A stretch of 6,288 nucleotides of DNA from Christensenella sp. UBA6406 (GCA_002438625.1 DJPS01000015.1:50083-56370); one strand, 5' to 3'; positions 1 to 6,164 are shown, counted from the stretch's first letter. Notes: generated by a model from the letters alone, not told the origin. Translations and numbers: made by a program.

Positions 1-2
1 GC

Positions 3-881
3 GAAATTGCCTATAAATTGTGTGAAAACTATGTTAAGCAAGTTGTTGATGATGGTTTTTATCACGCAGACCCACATCCAGGAAATATAAAAGTTGCGGA
101 CGGTAAAATTGTGTGGATAGATATGGGAATGATGGGCGAATTGAGCGAGAGAGATAGGATGTTGTTTAGAACGGCGATAAGGGCGGTTATAAATAATGAT
201 AGTGCTACGCTTAAAGATGTATGTCTTGCCATTGGAAATGTTTATGGCGAAATTGACCATATGAAACTTAACCAAGATATATCAACATTTCTTTCAAAAT
301 ATGCTGAAATGGATTTAAAAACAATGCAAATTGGTGATATATTTAACGATTTTGTTGCTATTGCAAACGAAAACAATGTTGCCATACCTAAAACTTTAAC
401 AATGTTTGGGCGTGGGCTTGTGAGCATTGAAGGCGTTATAGAGAAATTAGATTCAAATATGAATTTAATGGTGGTAATGAAAAACTATTTTAAGGGTCAG
501 TTGTTTGATAAAAAGGACTTAGAAAGCGTAAAGGCGAATGCGGAAAGAAAGGCATATCTTGCAGTTAAAAAGGCGGTGGAAATTCCTTCTCTTGTAAATG
601 ATTATTTTAAGCAATGGTCAAGGGGCGAGAGTAAGTTAAATGTTGAAGTTACCATAAATAAACGCAGTATGTCGGGGCTTAGCAAGTTTGTGAATAAGAT
701 AGGGATGTGCGTTATAATGAGCTTCCTTATTTTGGGCGGTGCAATGTGCACGCTTGCCCCTGATTTGCTTTATTTTTGGGGATTGCCTGTTGCTTCTTGG
801 GTTATGTTTTTGGGGGCTTTTTGCTTAGGATTTTATATGATTTTTCCAGTAATTAAGCGGTTCTTTCAGCGGTTTAAGTGA
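3..881 (+). CDS. UbiB/ABC1 (AarF) family atypical kinase, C-terminal part; 5' end outside the window
   Basis: The reading frame is open to the left edge (it reads EIAYKLCENY before the TTG at 18), so the first 200 or more residues of the family's usual ~500-550 are missing and no start can be given. Counting from that TTG, the kinase-like nucleotide-binding motif HADPHPGN is at residues 16-23 and the metal-binding DFG-equivalent is IDMGMMG at 34-40, both hallmarks of ABC1/UbiB proteins. A helical stretch follows. Two hydrophobic segments at about 228-247 and 257-279 near the basic C-terminus form the typical membrane hairpin, so the protein is a cytoplasmic kinase-like domain anchored in the membrane. 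Family members act in ubiquinone biosynthesis in respiring bacteria; in anaerobic Firmicutes, where ubiquinone is absent, the substrate is unknown, so I give no ubiB symbol. It ends in TGA with no convincing terminator behind it. The family call is very secure; the role is not. Confidence 0.93.
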   Translation, partial: EIAYKLCENYVKQVVDDGFYHADPHPGNIKVADGKIVWIDMGMMGELSERDRMLFRTAIRAVINNDSATLKDVCLAIGNVYGEIDHMKLNQDISTFLSKYAEMDLKTMQIGDIFNDFVAIANENNVAIPKTLTMFGRGLVSIEGVIEKLDSNMNLMVVMKNYFKGQLFDKKDLESVKANAERKAYLAVKKAVEIPSLVNDYFKQWSRGESKLNVEVTINKRSMSGLSKFVNKIGMCVIMSFLILGGAMCTLAPDLLYFWGLPVASWVMFLGAFCLGFYMIFPVIKRFFQRFK

Positions 882-1067
882 TTTTGGATTAGATTAGTAA
901 AATGGATAAAATTTATATAATTTTTGCCTTATTATTGGGGTAACAAATTATGTAAGCAATTAAATGAATATGATTGATGCGTTTTAGATGTAATGCAAAT
1001 TAGAGTTAAATTAAATTGAATAAAATCAAATTGAATTAAACAATAAAAATCAATTTTTTCAATTTGG

Positions 1068-1073
1068 TAAAAT
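1068..1073 (+). promoter_or_regulatory. Possible extended -10 element for the guanylate-kinase-like gene
   Basis: TGG-TAAAAT (TG at 1065-1066) is an extended -10 about 30 bp before the start codon. A second TAAAAT lies at 1078-1083. Neither has a recognisable -35 at 16-18 bp, and such hexamers are common by chance in DNA this AT-rich. The remainder of the 882-1102 gap holds no other element I can support. Confidence 0.3.
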
Positions 1074-1102
1074 GGTGTAAAATTTAGGGAGTACATAAGA
1101 TT

Positions 1103-1672
1103 ATGTTTATAATTATTTCGGGAAGTTCAGGTGCGGGCAAAAACACTGTAATAAATGAACTTTTCAAAAAGGATAAAAGGCTGAAAAGGTTTGTTACATA
1201 TACAACCAGAGCGAAGAGAGATGGCGAGATTGACCATTACACTTATCATTATATAAGCAAGGATGAATTTGAAAGGAAAAGACAAGCAAACGAGTTTTTA
1301 GAGGTTGAGTGTATCCACGAAAATATGTATGGTTCTAGTGCGTTAGATTTGGCGGAAGCAATTAAAAATGGGCATATACTTATAAATGATTTTGGTGTTG
1401 AAGGCGTTAAAAATTTGAAAGATAAGTTAAGCGGAAAAGTTGATTTATTAACAATTTATTTAAGCGTGCCAAAAGATGTTTTAAGGCAAAGGCTTAAAGA
1501 GCGTGGCGACAAGGCGGACAACATAGAACTTAGAATGCAAAGGTACGATTATGAGAAAGAGTTTGCCAAAGATTATGATGTTGTTATAGAAAATATTGAT
1601 TTAGATGCAACTGTTAATCAAATTCAATCAATTATCAATAAAAAATTAAAAAATGCAGAAATTCAAAAGTAA
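1103..1672 (+). CDS. Guanylate-kinase-like nucleoside monophosphate kinase, divergent
   Basis: At 189 residues it is slightly shorter than typical Gmk (about 200-210) and spans the whole fold. The P-loop is GSSGAGKNT (7-15). The GMP-binding region has TTR (34-36), R39, E42 and Y48, then NEFLE with E67 and MYGS with Y76 and S78. By-eye alignment to yeast guanylate kinase (offset 2) makes these the counterparts of R38, R41, E44, Y50, E69, Y78 and S80. Yeast Asp100, a conserved guanine contact, aligns with Gly98 in INDFGVEG, and yeast Ser34 with Thr32. The lid has R134 (KERGD) and R144 (ELRMQR), and the usual YDxVIxN signature appears as YDVVIEN (158-164). Gmk phosphorylates GMP/dGMP to the diphosphate in the cytoplasm. 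Because of the Asp-to-Gly change this may be a paralogue with altered specificity rather than the housekeeping enzyme, so I leave the symbol blank. AGGGAG at 1086-1091 supports the ATG start. Confidence 0.88.
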   Translation: MFIIISGSSGAGKNTVINELFKKDKRLKRFVTYTTRAKRDGEIDHYTYHYISKDEFERKRQANEFLEVECIHENMYGSSALDLAEAIKNGHILINDFGVEGVKNLKDKLSGKVDLLTIYLSVPKDVLRQRLKERGDKADNIELRMQRYDYEKEFAKDYDVVIENIDLDATVNQIQSIINKKLKNAEIQK

Positions 1673-1877
1673 ATTAGAAAAAAAGATTAAATTTAATTTT
1701 ATTTTTATTAAATTGTTATCAATATAAATTTATTTATTTATTTTTGCATATTGTTTTTTAAAAGTCTTAAATGACTATTGCGTGTTGTGTTGTAAAGTTG
1801 TAAAAAAATAAAATTGAAAAAATATTTATAATTCATTTTGTGTTTAAAATAAGAATTTTAGGAGAATAAAAGAGAGA

Positions 1878-3215
1878 ATGACAAAACGAAAACAAATTTT
1901 AAAAATGAGTTTATTCATTATTTGCATTTTATTTATGGGCTTAATTATGGCAGGATGCTCAGTTGAAGATTTGGGTATAGATGCACGGGGCAAAAGTGCA
2001 TATCAAATTGCGGTTGAAAATGGATTTGTAGGAACGGAGCAAGAGTGGCTTGCAAGTTTAAAGGGCGAAAGTGGCGAATATGCTGGCAAAGGTTTAAGTG
2101 CGTATGAAATTGCGGTAAAGAACGGATTTGTCGGCACAGAGCAAGAGTGGCTTGCAAGTTTAAACACAAGTGAAGATAAATTTGCATTAAATTTAAATAA
2201 ATGCCTATCAAGTGTGGTTAGCATAACAGCGGTGCATTCAGGCGAGCAAAGTCAAGGTTCGGGCGTTATAATTTCATATAACAAAACGCAAGGGTATGCT
2301 TATGTGCTAACAAACTTCCACGTGGTTTGTTCGGAATACAAAAGCGGTCAATTAGGCACGGTTTCTAGCAAGATATCAACATATTTATATGGCAGGAAAT
2401 ATAGTGATTTTGCCTTAACAAGCGTTTATGTTGGCGGATGTGCTGAAAAGGATTTGGCAGTCTTAAAGGTGTATATTGATGCAGATGTTGCGGAAAATAC
2501 GGTTATAACAGAGGCAAAGATTGGCAATAGTTCAAAACTTGCGGTTGGCTCCAAAGTTGGAGCGATTGGCAATGCGAAAGGTAGCGGGATATCCTTAACT
2601 GCTGGTGTGCTTAATGTGGAAAGCGAGTATAGCAGTGTTGTTAGGAATGATACGGGTGAGACAACTGTAATTAGGGTTATGAGGTCGGATGCGTACATTA
2701 TAAATGGAAACTCTGGCGGTGGTTTGTTTAATGATGATGGCGAGTTGGTGGGAATTGTAAATGCTAAGAGTAAAACGGAAGAATTTTATTTTGCAATACC
2801 TTCAAATTTGGCATATAGTGTTTATCAAAATATAATTGCAAATTGTGTTGGCTCTTCAAACAAGACTGCGGAAAAGATTGCGATTGGCGTTGGCATTGCA
2901 GTTTACGATTCTAATTTGGTTGAAGATAGCGAGACTGGCAAGTTGTTTATAAAGGAAACTGTAAAAGTTAAAAGTTTATCATCTATTTTGGCACGCACTC
3001 ATTTTAGTGATGGTGATGAGTTTGTTTCTATGAGCATTAATGGTGGAAAAGAAATTGAAATTAGGCGTTCATTTGATATAACAGATGCAATGTGGGCAGT
3101 TAAAAGCGGAGATATTTTAACATTTAAGGTTAAAAGAAATAGCGAAATTAAAACAGTTCAACTAACTGCAAAAGATGCTTATGTGCTATCGTATGATGAT
3201 AGAGATATGTTTTAA
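1878..3215 (+). CDS. HtrA/DegP-like trypsin-fold serine protease, lipoprotein with two N-terminal spacer repeats
   Basis: This is a 445-residue exported protein. A basic N-terminus (KRK) and hydrophobic segment end in the lipobox LIMAGC, with Cys27 the predicted lipidated residue, so it should be anchored to the outer face of the cytoplasmic membrane. Residues 38-61 and 72-95 are two copies of a GxSAYxIAVxNGFVGTEQEWLASL unit at a 34-residue period. The protease domain (about 105-325) has the S1C triad: H148 in TNFHVV, D192 in KDLAVLKV and S279 in GNSGGGL. The usual Pro of GNSGGPL is Gly. SDAYIINGNSGG is the expected substrate-pocket segment. Residues about 335-432 form a divergent PDZ-like domain. 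Family members degrade or hold misfolded exported proteins. AGGAG at 1860-1864 lies 13 nt before the ATG, somewhat far. That start is preferred over Met10 because it provides the positive n-region. It appears monocistronic, and I see no clear promoter in 1673-1859, which is AT-rich and without genes. Confidence 0.92.
   Translation: MTKRKQILKMSLFIICILFMGLIMAGCSVEDLGIDARGKSAYQIAVENGFVGTEQEWLASLKGESGEYAGKGLSAYEIAVKNGFVGTEQEWLASLNTSEDKFALNLNKCLSSVVSITAVHSGEQSQGSGVIISYNKTQGYAYVLTNFHVVCSEYKSGQLGTVSSKISTYLYGRKYSDFALTSVYVGGCAEKDLAVLKVYIDADVAENTVITEAKIGNSSKLAVGSKVGAIGNAKGSGISLTAGVLNVESEYSSVVRNDTGETTVIRVMRSDAYIINGNSGGGLFNDDGELVGIVNAKSKTEEFYFAIPSNLAYSVYQNIIANCVGSSNKTAEKIAIGVGIAVYDSNLVEDSETGKLFIKETVKVKSLSSILARTHFSDGDEFVSMSINGGKEIEIRRSFDITDAMWAVKSGDILTFKVKRNSEIKTVQLTAKDAYVLSYDDRDMF
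1989..2162 (+). repeat. Two tandem copies of a 24-codon unit (102-bp period) inside the protease gene
   Basis: Copy 1 is 1989-2060 and copy 2 is 2091-2162. The encoded units differ at only a few positions (GKSAYQ/GLSAYE, AVEN/AVKN), and the DNA of the last 24 or so bases of each unit is identical. The ten-residue linker KGESGEYAGK has a short glycine-rich, collagen-like look. From memory, SAYEIAVxNGFVGTExEWLASL units occur in surface proteins and phage tail proteins of Firmicutes, often next to collagen-like G-x-x repeats. Their function is not established; a spacer or wall-interaction role is inference. Confidence 0.95.
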
Positions 3216-3399
3216 TTTTGGAGCAATTTAAAAATGGCTTAGGTTAAAATGAAAAGAAATTGGTTTTGAATTGAAAGCGAGATAAATATTTAATTTGAAA
3301 ATATAAATGTTAAATAAATCAAATTGATAATCATTTTAATTTTGATTGCAAAATATAAAACAAAAAAGCAAAAGAAAAGTGGGCTTTTGGTGCGAGGAT

Positions 3400-4095
3400 A
3401 TGAAAAAATATGATAATGAATTGAGTAAGCGGATAAATGCAAATATAGATGCAGATTATGCCAAATTTCATAGTGCATTAATTTTGGGCAAAGAGATTAA
3501 AGGTGTAAGGATACCTGTGCTTAGACAAATAGCAAAAGAGTTTGCCGTGTATGAGGACTTTTTGCAAAATGTGTCGCTAAATAGCTATGAAAATATTTCT
3601 ATTGCTTGCTATTATATTGGCTTAACTTGCAAAGATTATAGCAGTTTGCAACCTAAATTAGATTTTATTTTGCCATATATTGATAACTGGGCAATTTGCG
3701 ATACATTTGTAAGTTCGCTAAAATGTTTGAAGAAAGATAGTGAAAATAATTTTATTCCAGTGATTTATGATTATTTGCAATGTGGGCAATGTTTTGCGAA
3801 TAGGTTTGCTATTGTTACACTTATGACTTATTATTTAAAGAATGGCAATTTAATAGAAGAAATATTTAATAAGATAATAGTCTTGCAAAATGCTGATTAT
3901 TATATAGATATGGCTATTGCTTGGCTTGTTTCAATGGCATTTGTTAAGGATAGAGAAGTAACATTAAATTTGCTTAAATCAAATAAATTGCATCCATTTG
4001 TGCAAAATAAAAGCATTTCTAAAATTTGCGATAGTTTTAGGGTGTCAAAAGAAGATAAAGAATTTGTTAAAACATTGCGTGTTAAGGTTGCTTAG
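3400..4095 (+). CDS. AlkD-like DNA alkylation repair enzyme (HEAT-repeat DNA glycosylase family)
   Basis: With the ATG at 3400 the protein has 231 residues, the normal length for this family (PF08713). Family landmarks are visible in order: YAKFHSALI with GVRIPVLRQIAKE in the first helices (about 20-48); DNWAICD (95-101), whose Trp97 and Asp101 correspond to the catalytic-site Trp and Asp of Bacillus cereus AlkD; FANRFAIVTLMTYYL (132-146); YYIDMAIAWLVSMAF (167-181) with the second conserved Trp at 175; and HPFVQNKSISKICDSFRVS near the C-terminus. AlkD enzymes excise positively charged N3- and N7-alkylpurines from DNA without base flipping. The frame is also open upstream to a TTG at 3346, but the extra 18 residues do not resemble the family. 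The Shine-Dalgarno is poor (GAGGA at 3394-3398 ends 1 nt before the ATG), so the exact start is less certain than the identity. GTG at 3379 is the alternative. It stands alone between AT-rich gaps. Confidence 0.9.
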   Translation: MKKYDNELSKRINANIDADYAKFHSALILGKEIKGVRIPVLRQIAKEFAVYEDFLQNVSLNSYENISIACYYIGLTCKDYSSLQPKLDFILPYIDNWAICDTFVSSLKCLKKDSENNFIPVIYDYLQCGQCFANRFAIVTLMTYYLKNGNLIEEIFNKIIVLQNADYYIDMAIAWLVSMAFVKDREVTLNLLKSNKLHPFVQNKSISKICDSFRVSKEDKEFVKTLRVKVA

Positions 4096-4215
4096 CAAAT
4101 TGAATTAATTTAATTTTAATTGAAAAATTCATAAAAAGAAGAAAAGATTTTAATTGAAAAAAGATAGATTTAGAATATTTGCAGATTAATTAACATATAA
4201 TTATTTAATTGCATA

Positions 4216-4244
4216 TTGACAAAACTTAAAATTAGTGATAAAAT
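4216..4244 (+). promoter_or_regulatory. Near-consensus sigma-A promoter with extended -10 for the Cys-rich gene
   Basis: A perfect -35 TTGACA (4216-4221), a 17-bp spacer and TAAAAT (4239-4244) with TGA directly before it (extended -10) place transcription start near 4251, about 34 nt before the start codon. This is one of the two best promoters in the window, suggesting strong expression unless repressed. Confidence 0.85.
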
Positions 4245-4284
4245 TAAGGTAATTAAAAGAGAATAAAAGGAAGTATAAATATAT

Positions 4285-4485
4285 ATGTGTAATTTAAATA
4301 AATGTAAATGCGAAGGAAAGTGTAAAAAGCACAATATTTTTAAAAGTGAAGAAGTTGTGAATTTGGTTGAATTTATAAGTGGAAAACATTCTTGCAAACA
4401 CAAATGCGGTGGTTGTGGTGGTTGCCACAAAAATGGAAACGAAGCAACAAGTGTTTCTGTTATAAGTGAAGATATGATAAAATAG
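4285..4485 (+). CDS. Small cysteine/histidine-rich, probably metal-binding protein; family not recognised
   Basis: The 66-residue product has eight Cys (2, 7, 9, 13, 37, 41, 44, 47) and four His (16, 35, 39, 48), arranged as two clusters: CxxxxCxCxxxC near the N-terminus and HSCKHKCGGCGGCH in the second half. They are joined by a short, predicted helical segment (FKSEEVVNLVEFI, 19-31) and followed by an acidic/polar tail. There is no signal peptide or membrane segment, so it is probably cytoplasmic. Reduced Cys at this density suggests binding of Zn, Cu or an Fe-S cluster, possibly as a metallothionein-like buffer or metal chaperone; this is inference and I do not recognise a named family. 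The gene is credible because it has a near-consensus promoter upstream, AAAGGAAG (4266-4273) before the ATG, and a terminator 18 nt after the TAG, forming a complete one-gene transcription unit. No metal transporter or regulator is adjacent to explain its role. Confidence 0.85.
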   Translation: MCNLNKCKCEGKCKKHNIFKSEEVVNLVEFISGKHSCKHKCGGCGGCHKNGNEATSVSVISEDMIK

Positions 4486-4502
4486 CTAAAAATATAAAAA
4501 AT

Positions 4503-4530
4503 AAACTGGTGCAAAATGCATCAGTTTTTT
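4503..4530 (+). terminator. Rho-independent terminator of the Cys-rich gene
   Basis: A 10-bp stem (4503-4512 with 4518-4527, one G-U pair) with the 5-nt loop AAAAT is followed by a run of T to 4530. It begins 18 nt after the TAG of the small gene. On the opposite strand the stem is followed by only a few T, so it mainly serves the + strand. Confidence 0.88.
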
Positions 4531-4669
4531 GTGTGTAAATAAAATCATTTTTAAAACTAAAAAGCAATAAAAAATCTAAATCTTGCAATTAAATAAAATG
4601 TAATTATTAAAAAATAAATGCAATTTTAGTTTAGTCAAAACTTTTAAAAACTATAAAAAATAGTCAATA

Positions 4670-4714
4670 AAAAATTATGATAATCTAACATACCATATTA
4701 TTTTATCATAAATT
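4670..4714 (-). repeat. 45-bp direct repeat, copy 1, downstream of the ATPase gene
   Basis: This is a perfect match to 5979-6023 in the same orientation; the identity stops abruptly at both ends (A/C to the left, A/T to the right). Inside are inverted arms TTATGATAA (4675-4683) and TTATCATAA (4703-4711), 19 bp apart. It begins 33 bp after the ATPase stop codon on the minus strand. Read on that strand, the dyad is followed by six T, so it could act as a weak terminator; the stem is almost all A-T. It also carries TGATAAAAT, an extended -10, but no good -35 precedes it here. Confidence 0.95.
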
Positions 4715-4747
4715 ATTGTGCTTAAACTATTTATTTTTGGAAATGAA

Positions 4748-5968
4748 TTATATATAAGAAAGCGGGATAATTTTATTATTTTCGCCCAAACTATAAAGTT
4801 TATCACAACCGCAAATTACGCCACCTTCACCAATTTGAGTTGAGGGGAAGGCATCTGCAAGTGTTTTAAAGTGCTTAATGTCTTTTAAATTTGGGTTGGT
4901 TGTCTTTTTAATTTCAATAGGGTAAAGTGTGTTGTTTTGGTAAAGTAAAATGTCAACTTCTGCACCATTTGTGTCCCTAAAAAAATACATTGATGGTTCT
5001 AAGCCTGTATTGTAATAAGATTTTAAAATTTCACTTATAACAAAAGTTTCGTATATTTGCCCAGCCATTGCACCGCTTTGCAACACTTGCCAATTTGTCC
5101 ATTTGCACAAATAACAAACTAAGCCCGTATCAGTAAAATAAACTTTTGGCGTTTTTATAACTCGCTTATTTACATTAAGTGAAAAAGGTTGCAACAAAAA
5201 TATTATGTTGGACTTTTCAAGTATTGATAGCCACCTTTTTATTGTTGGTGCTGAAACTCCTATATCTTTGGCTATAGAACCCATATTTAAAAGTTCGCCC
5301 GTGCGTGATGCAAGTTCAGTCATAAATTGCAAAAATGATAGGGTGTCGCCAACTTGCTCTAACTGGTGGATATCTCTTTCAAGATAAGTGTTTACATAAT
5401 CGGCATAATATCTTTGCCAATTTATGCTTTCATTTTCATAAAGTCGTGGCATACTGCCTTTATGAATGCGTTGCCAAATTTCGCTTGTGCTTAAATTTAT
5501 TTTTGTTTGCCTATTAAGTAGATAATCTTCAATGGGCAAAAATGGCAAATCAAAACTATCACTATATATCTCTCTATTTGAAAACCCTAGCATATTTAAA
5601 ATGGTTGCACGTCCCGCTAAACTTTCGCTAACTCCTTTCATAAGCGGAAACTTTTGCGACCCCGTTAAAAAATACATTCCATCCTTTTTATTGTTGTCAA
5701 CAATGTATTTTATACTTGTAAAAAGTTCAGGCGCTTTTTGTATTTCATCAATTATGCAAGGAGTGCCTTGCAATCTTAAAAAGCCAATCGGGTCATCTTT
5801 TATGTTGCTAAGCAAAAAAGGACTATCCAGTGTTTCATAATTAAGTTTTGGATACAATTCCTTCAAAACTCTACTTTTCCCAACTTGTCGTGGTCCTGTT
5901 ATAAGCGTAACTGGATAAGTCTTTTCGCTTTCCTTTATAACTTTTTCAATGTGCCTTTTTATATACAT
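4748..5968 (-). CDS. AAA+ ATPase with DUF4143-type C-terminus (AAA_14/DUF4143 family)
   Basis: With ATG at 5968 the protein has 406 residues, normal for this family. The N-terminal P-loop ATPase has Walker A GPRQVGKS (25-32), Walker B CIIDEIQ with D74/E75, the sensor-like LTGSQ (101-105) and the SLAGRA motif (116-121). A winged-helix-like region follows (about 226-262, with SIAKDIGVSAPTIKRWLSILEKSNII). The C-terminal part has KVYFTDTGLVCYL and GQIYETFVISEI, then GAEVDILL and YPIEIKKT. D339, E352 and K354 fit a PD-(D/E)xK nuclease-like core. These ATPases are widespread, often in many copies per genome in gut bacteria and archaea; their function is unresolved, with DNA-related or defence/mobile roles proposed. 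The frame extends four codons to a TTG at 5980, but GGGGG at 5974-5978 fits a ribosome binding site for the ATG. It is the only minus-strand gene here and is flanked by 45-bp direct repeats. Confidence 0.94.
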   Translation of the reverse strand: MYIKRHIEKVIKESEKTYPVTLITGPRQVGKSRVLKELYPKLNYETLDSPFLLSNIKDDPIGFLRLQGTPCIIDEIQKAPELFTSIKYIVDNNKKDGMYFLTGSQKFPLMKGVSESLAGRATILNMLGFSNREIYSDSFDLPFLPIEDYLLNRQTKINLSTSEIWQRIHKGSMPRLYENESINWQRYYADYVNTYLERDIHQLEQVGDTLSFLQFMTELASRTGELLNMGSIAKDIGVSAPTIKRWLSILEKSNIIFLLQPFSLNVNKRVIKTPKVYFTDTGLVCYLCKWTNWQVLQSGAMAGQIYETFVISEILKSYYNTGLEPSMYFFRDTNGAEVDILLYQNNTLYPIEIKKTTNPNLKDIKHFKTLADAFPSTQIGEGGVICGCDKLYSLGENNKIIPLSYI

Positions 5969-5973
5969 TTTAA

Positions 5974-5978
5974 CCCCC
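5974..5978 (-). promoter_or_regulatory. GGGGG ribosome binding site deciding the ATPase start
   Basis: On the minus strand TTGGGGGTTAAAATG places a G-run 5 nt before the ATG at 5968. It can pair with the anti-Shine-Dalgarno CCUCC through one G-U wobble. It overlaps the upstream in-frame TTG (5980-5978), which argues against that TTG as the start. Confidence 0.65.
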
Positions 5979-6023
5979 AAAAATTATGATAATCTAACAT
6001 ACCATATTATTTTATCATAAATT
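5979..6023 (-). repeat. 45-bp direct repeat, copy 2, in the promoter/leader of the ATPase gene
   Basis: Identical over 45 bp to 4670-4714; the two copies start 1309 bp apart. It ends directly against the G-run ribosome binding site of the ATPase. Its dyad arms are at 5984-5992 and 6012-6020. The outer arm overlaps the -10 element, so the predicted transcript starts inside the repeat and contains only one arm. The dyad here is therefore better read as a possible protein-binding site than as an RNA hairpin. Confidence 0.95.
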
Positions 6024-6037
6024 TTTAATTTTGTCAA
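6009..6037 (-). promoter_or_regulatory. Near-consensus sigma-A promoter of the ATPase gene, -10 inside the direct repeat
   Basis: On the minus strand TTGACA (6037-6032), a 17-bp spacer ending in TGA, and TAAAAT (6014-6009) form a near-consensus promoter with extended -10. The -35 is in unique DNA while the -10 is inside the 45-bp repeat. Start of transcription is expected near 6002, about 34 nt before the ATG. Confidence 0.85.
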
Positions 6038-6143
6038 CTAAATTAAAAGTAAAGAAAATTGTATAAAATTAGTTAAAATAACTTAATTTGTAGATTAAAT
6101 TTCCTTAAATAATAAATTTAAAAAATAGCAAACTTTGCTTAAC

Positions 6144-6164
6144 TTATCCACAAAATGTGGATAA
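6144..6164. promoter_or_regulatory. Pair of perfect DnaA boxes in inverted orientation
   Basis: TTATCCACA (6144-6152) and TGTGGATAA (6156-6164) each match the 9-mer DnaA consensus exactly and face each other with 3 bp (AAA) between. On the + strand the same dyad is a 9-bp stem followed by C and six T, resembling a terminator, but no + strand gene lies upstream to be terminated. Confidence 0.7.

Noticed and set aside
112..120. TGTGGATAG, a near-match to a DnaA box
   Set aside because: It is a single imperfect copy inside the conserved coding sequence of the UbiB-type gene (IVWIDMG) with no partner boxes.
1945..2698. Minus-strand reading frames opposite the protease gene, including internally repeated ones
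   Set aside because: They mirror the duplicated unit and the well-supported protease frame; their repeats are simply the antisense of the 24-codon units.
3346..3399. TTG start giving an 18-residue longer AlkD-like protein
   Set aside because: The extra residues are Lys-rich, do not match the family N-terminus and have no ribosome binding site; the ATG at 3400 gives the expected length.
4184..4206. A possible degenerate third copy of the 45-bp repeat before the Cys-rich promoter (TAACATA then ATTATTT)
   Set aside because: The likeness is short, gapped and made of A/T runs that recur throughout the non-coding DNA; it lacks the TTATGATAA arms.
4170..4514. A 114-codon minus-strand reading frame opposite the Cys-rich gene
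   Set aside because: It is low-complexity hydrophobic sequence produced by AT-rich DNA, runs through the terminator and promoter of the + strand gene, and has no ribosome binding site or family resemblance.
4678..4711. Fur-box-like TGATAAT in the 45-bp repeat
   Set aside because: A Fur box needs TGATAAT and ATTATCA halves 1 bp apart; here the second half is imperfect and about 20 bp away.
5205..5840. Three plus-strand reading frames inside the ATPase gene
   Set aside because: They are antisense shadows of a gene with intact motifs throughout, and none resembles a known family.
4670..6023. CRISPR array or insertion sequence reading of the repeats
   Set aside because: There are only two copies 1.3 kb apart with a gene between, no spacers or cas genes, no transposase and no outer inverted ends.
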